Origin: Romboutsia_C sp015668195
GTDB lineage: Bacteria; Bacillota; Clostridia; Peptostreptococcales; Peptostreptococcaceae
Direction: 5' to 3'
Assembly: GCF_015668195.1 (NCBI RefSeq)
Contig: NZ_JADPFC010000005.1
Span: forward strand, 62,001 to 126,000
Length of the DNA: 64,000 nt
Shown here: positions 61,589 through 64,000 of the stretch, piece by piece
Position numbering within the stretch: position 1 is the stretch's first letter
Layout: the number at the start of each line of letters is the position of its first letter
Made by a program: the position numbers and the translations under genes
Notes under the pieces: generated by a model
What the model saw: the letters and a program-made list of their open reading frames with translations, nothing else
What the model was told of the DNA's origin: nothing
The model's database searches: none

Positions 61589-63154
61589 ATGATAAGTACT
61601 AATAAGGAAAGAGCTTATAATATCTTAAAGAGAAGTCAAAATTCTAAGTATAGGTTAATAAGAGATTCTTTACTTGTAGGGATAGCTGTAGGTCTAATAA
61701 TTGTTGTATACAGAATACTGGGTTCAAAACTAATGGAATTATTCAAAGGCCTATACTCTAAGGGTAGAGAAGATATACTATTTATACCAGTTATATTTAT
61801 AATATTAGTAGTTTTAGGATATATTGTAGCTCAACAGGTAAAAAGAGAGCCGATGATATCGGGAAGTGGAATACCTCAAGTTGAGGGGATTCTTACCAGA
61901 AGAATTAAGATTAACTGGTTTAGGGTTTTAGTAAATAAATTTATAGGAGGCTTACTTTGTTTAGGAGTAGGTTTTTCGGTAGGTAGAGAAGGTCCATCAG
62001 TGCAAATGGGTGCATGTGTAGGAGAAGGTATATCTAAAGGATTAGATAAATTAGACAATGAGGAAAAGTACTTTGTAACATGTGGAGCTAGTGCAGGTTT
62101 ATCTGCAGCTTTTAATGCACCTTTAGCAGGAGTTATGTTTGCATTAGAAGAAGCGCATAAAAACTTTTCTCCATTAGTTTTAGCATCAGCAATGACAGCA
62201 TCTATAACAGCGGATTTTGTGTCAAAGCAATTTTTTGGATTAATGCCATCATTACATACCGCAAAATTAAATGCAATGCCTTTAAGATATTACTGGGTTT
62301 TAATAATATTAGGAATTGTAGTAGGAGTAAGCGGTGTATTATTTAATAGTGGTATATTAAAAACTCAAACTATATTTAAAAATAGTAAATTAAGTAAAGA
62401 AGTAAAGATAATGATTCCTTTCATCTTAACAGGAATTATTGGGCTTATGTCACCGGTTTTATTAGGTGGAGGTCATGAACTTATTATGACATTGCAAGAA
62501 CAGAACTTTACATTAAATTTACTAATGATATTGCTTGTAGCTAAATTCATATTTACATTTATATGTTTTGGATCAGGAGCCCCAGGAGGGATATTCTTCC
62601 CATTATTAGCATTAGGTTCAATAGTAGGTAATATAGTAGGAATTATAAGTGCTATGTATATGGGAATACCATCAACTTATATAATTAATTTTGTAGTTCT
62701 AGCAATGGCAGGTCACTTTGCAGCAATAGTAAAGGCACCTATAACAGCAATTATATTAATATTAGAAATGACAGGATCCCTTGATCATTTGTTACCACTT
62801 TCAATAGTTGTAATAATAGCTCAGTTGACATCAGACTTACTTAATTCTCATCCTATATATGAAAGTCTTTTAGAAAGGCTGCTTGAAGGCGGGGAATATG
62901 AATGTGAGACTAGTGTAAATAAAAAAACATTATTTGAAACAGTAGTTCATATCAATAGTGATTTAGATGGAAAATGTATAAAAGATATAATTTGGCCTAA
63001 AAATTGTTTAATAGTAGGGATAACTAGAGGAGATACAGAGATAATTCCTAAAGGTTCAACGAAGATAATGGCAGGCGATTATTTAACCATAATGGCAAAT
63101 CAATGTGAATGCTCAAATGTATTAGATGATGTAGTCAACTTAGCACAAAATTAA
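61589..63154 (+). CDS. ClC-type chloride channel or Cl-/H+ antiporter with C-terminal RCK_C domain
   Basis: A 521-residue membrane protein. ClC signatures are GSGIPQ (residues 92-97), GREGPSVQMG (132-141, with E134 as the gating glutamate) and the late GAPGGIFFPLLALGS. E187/E188 in ALEEAHKNFSP is where antiporters keep their inner proton glutamate, favouring exchange over a pure channel. A cytosolic RCK_C domain (about 440-521, SDLDGKCIKDI ... PKGSTKIMAGDYLTIMA) follows. RBS AAAGGAG. Chloride and pH homeostasis. Confidence 0.9.
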   Translation: MISTNKERAYNILKRSQNSKYRLIRDSLLVGIAVGLIIVVYRILGSKLMELFKGLYSKGREDILFIPVIFIILVVLGYIVAQQVKREPMISGSGIPQVEGILTRRIKINWFRVLVNKFIGGLLCLGVGFSVGREGPSVQMGACVGEGISKGLDKLDNEEKYFVTCGASAGLSAAFNAPLAGVMFALEEAHKNFSPLVLASAMTASITADFVSKQFFGLMPSLHTAKLNAMPLRYYWVLIILGIVVGVSGVLFNSGILKTQTIFKNSKLSKEVKIMIPFILTGIIGLMSPVLLGGGHELIMTLQEQNFTLNLLMILLVAKFIFTFICFGSGAPGGIFFPLLALGSIVGNIVGIISAMYMGIPSTYIINFVVLAMAGHFAAIVKAPITAIILILEMTGSLDHLLPLSIVVIIAQLTSDLLNSHPIYESLLERLLEGGEYECETSVNKKTLFETVVHINSDLDGKCIKDIIWPKNCLIVGITRGDTEIIPKGSTKIMAGDYLTIMANQCECSNVLDDVVNLAQN

Positions 63155-63212
63155 AATTGTATGATATGCTATAGTTAAAATTATAAATTATTGTAATAAC
63201 TAAGATATAATA

Positions 63213-63254
63213 AAAAAAGAACTAAAATCTTATAAAGATTTTAGTTCTTTTTTT
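63213..63254. terminator. Bidirectional terminator between ClC and the minus-strand exonuclease gene
   Basis: AAAGAACTAAAATCTT and AAGATTTTAGTTCTTT flank a 4-base loop, with A-run and T-run on each side. It overlaps the 3' end of the minus-strand gene. Confidence 0.88.
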
Positions 63255-64000
63255 ATTATATACTCACATAGGTTATAAATATTTGAATCTAAAAAATTAT
63301 CGTTAACCTTTAAAGGAATTATTTTATTTAATTGATAAAATAAAACTATATTATTATCTTTATCTATACCTTTATTTAAGTTTATACTAAGTAAAATATG
63401 CTTATCATCAGATAATATAGAATAATTATCACTATAAATATTTATAGGTACTTTGTTACCATCAAATATATTATATTTAAGTATCAATTTAGAATTACTT
63501 ATTTTAAAGGATAATGGTATAAGTTTTAAGAATAAACCTTTATTATCAATTACAATAGGTTTTAGTTTCTCCTCTAATAAATCTTTTATTTTATAAAGGT
63601 AGCCTAAATAGTATATATCCTCATAGTTGTGTAGCAATATTTTGTTTTTTAAATCATTAGACTTAGAAGACACAAATTCTTTGTATAGTTTTACGCTTTC
63701 TTTTCCTGAAATAGTGTCTTCTCTAGATATACCAATGTATTTTTCTATAGTTTTTAGTTTACAATCAGAAAGAGATAGTAGATCTTTAAATGGCCTTACA
63801 ATATTTAAAATATCAATATCATCATTTTTATTTAACTCAAAATTAATATTATATTTATTAAAACGAGAATTTAAAAATGGGATATCAAAGGCTAATCCAT
63901 TAAATGTTATATGAGTATCAAAGGCATTGATATCATTTATAAATGCTAACAATAAATCTTTTTCATCATCTTCAGTTTGAGCAAAATATTGTTTAATTAT
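63230..64000 (-). CDS. YprB-like RNase H-fold exonuclease (partial, 5' end outside window)
   Basis: The frame stays open to the right edge (reading IIKQYFAQTEDDEKDL upstream of the first internal start), so this is a C-terminal part of at least 256 residues. ITFNGLAFDIPFLNSRF is the exonuclease II (ExoII) motif of DEDD-type 3'-5' nucleases, and DTISGKESVKLYKEF with LHNYEDIYYLGYL is the third-motif region (D near the end). The family resembles Bacillus YprB. The first catalytic motif lies outside the window. A TTG near 63952 could mislead gene callers into a shorter gene. Confidence 0.78.
   Translation of the reverse strand: MIKQYFAQTEDDEKDLLLAFINDINAFDTHITFNGLAFDIPFLNSRFNKYNINFELNKNDDIDILNIVRPFKDLLSLSDCKLKTIEKYIGISREDTISGKESVKLYKEFVSSKSNDLKNKILLHNYEDIYYLGYLYKIKDLLEEKLKPIVIDNKGLFLKLIPLSFKISNSKLILKYNIFDGNKVPINIYSDNYSILSDDKHILLSINLNKGIDKDNNIVLFYQLNKIIPLKVNDNFLDSNIYNLCEYIIKKELKSL

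Noticed and set aside
63627..63914. 95-residue open frame on the plus strand near the right edge
   Set aside because: It is antisense to the YprB-like exonuclease and has no ribosome binding site.

Overview
The window looks like chromosomal DNA of a low-GC, anaerobic Gram-positive clostridium, most likely family Peptostreptococcaceae (Clostridioides difficile and relatives). The support is strong AT bias, AGA/ATA-rich codon use, clostridial gene families, a sortase-anchored adhesin behind c-di-GMP-II riboswitches, and a complete Wood-Ljungdahl (reductive acetyl-CoA) cluster. From memory its gene order resembles the one in C. difficile; I could not search to name the species. I see no prophage, insertion sequence, CRISPR array or rRNA. 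The genes at both ends are cut by the window edges.

Layout. 1-782: 5' part of a membrane-anchor-less FtsH-like ATPase on the minus strand. 970-2400: infC-rpmI-rplT, with a structured leader and an AUU start codon for infC. 2534-5544: KtrB/KtrA potassium uptake and a SpoU rRNA methyltransferase. 5549-9982: phenylalanine T-box, pheS-pheT and a long zapA-like gene. 10035-16952: U32 peptidase/RNA hydroxylase, an HD-domain protein, an HTH/ImmA-like protein with a lost zinc motif, and a divergent MerR/MATE pair. 17253-25154: a cation/proton antiporter, a LytTR two-component system with a lipoprotein and membrane protein, a GNAT protein, and a sigma factor with a DUF4179 partner. 25170-36323: pepD, mutS2, DUF523, argS, two unknown genes, a B12-binding radical SAM protein and a TPR protein.

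36363-40254: one promoter followed by three tandem c-di-GMP-II riboswitches, each with its own terminator, ahead of a 1055-residue TPKTG-anchored surface adhesin. This is the most striking regulatory structure in the window. 40359-59961: ptb, then cooS, cooC, fhs, fchA, folD, metV, metF, lpd, a second cooC, acsD, acsC, acsE, acsB, gcvH and the corrinoid-protein activator acsV. 60184-61141: a small likely nickel-handling operon (CooT, DUF3842, His-rich protein). 61421-63154: tRNA-Ser(GCU) and a ClC channel/antiporter. 63230-64000: part of a YprB-like exonuclease on the minus strand.

How it works together. The Wood-Ljungdahl block carries formate and CO2 to acetyl-CoA: Fhs, FchA, FolD and MetVF form the methyl branch; AcsE, AcsCD, CooS and AcsB form the carbonyl branch; AcsV reactivates the corrinoid protein; and CooC1, CooC2, CooT and the His-rich protein plausibly supply nickel. 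Several non-terminator hairpins separate sub-blocks of the cluster and may tune protein ratios. Formate dehydrogenase, hydrogenase and the glycine cleavage P and T proteins are not in the window.
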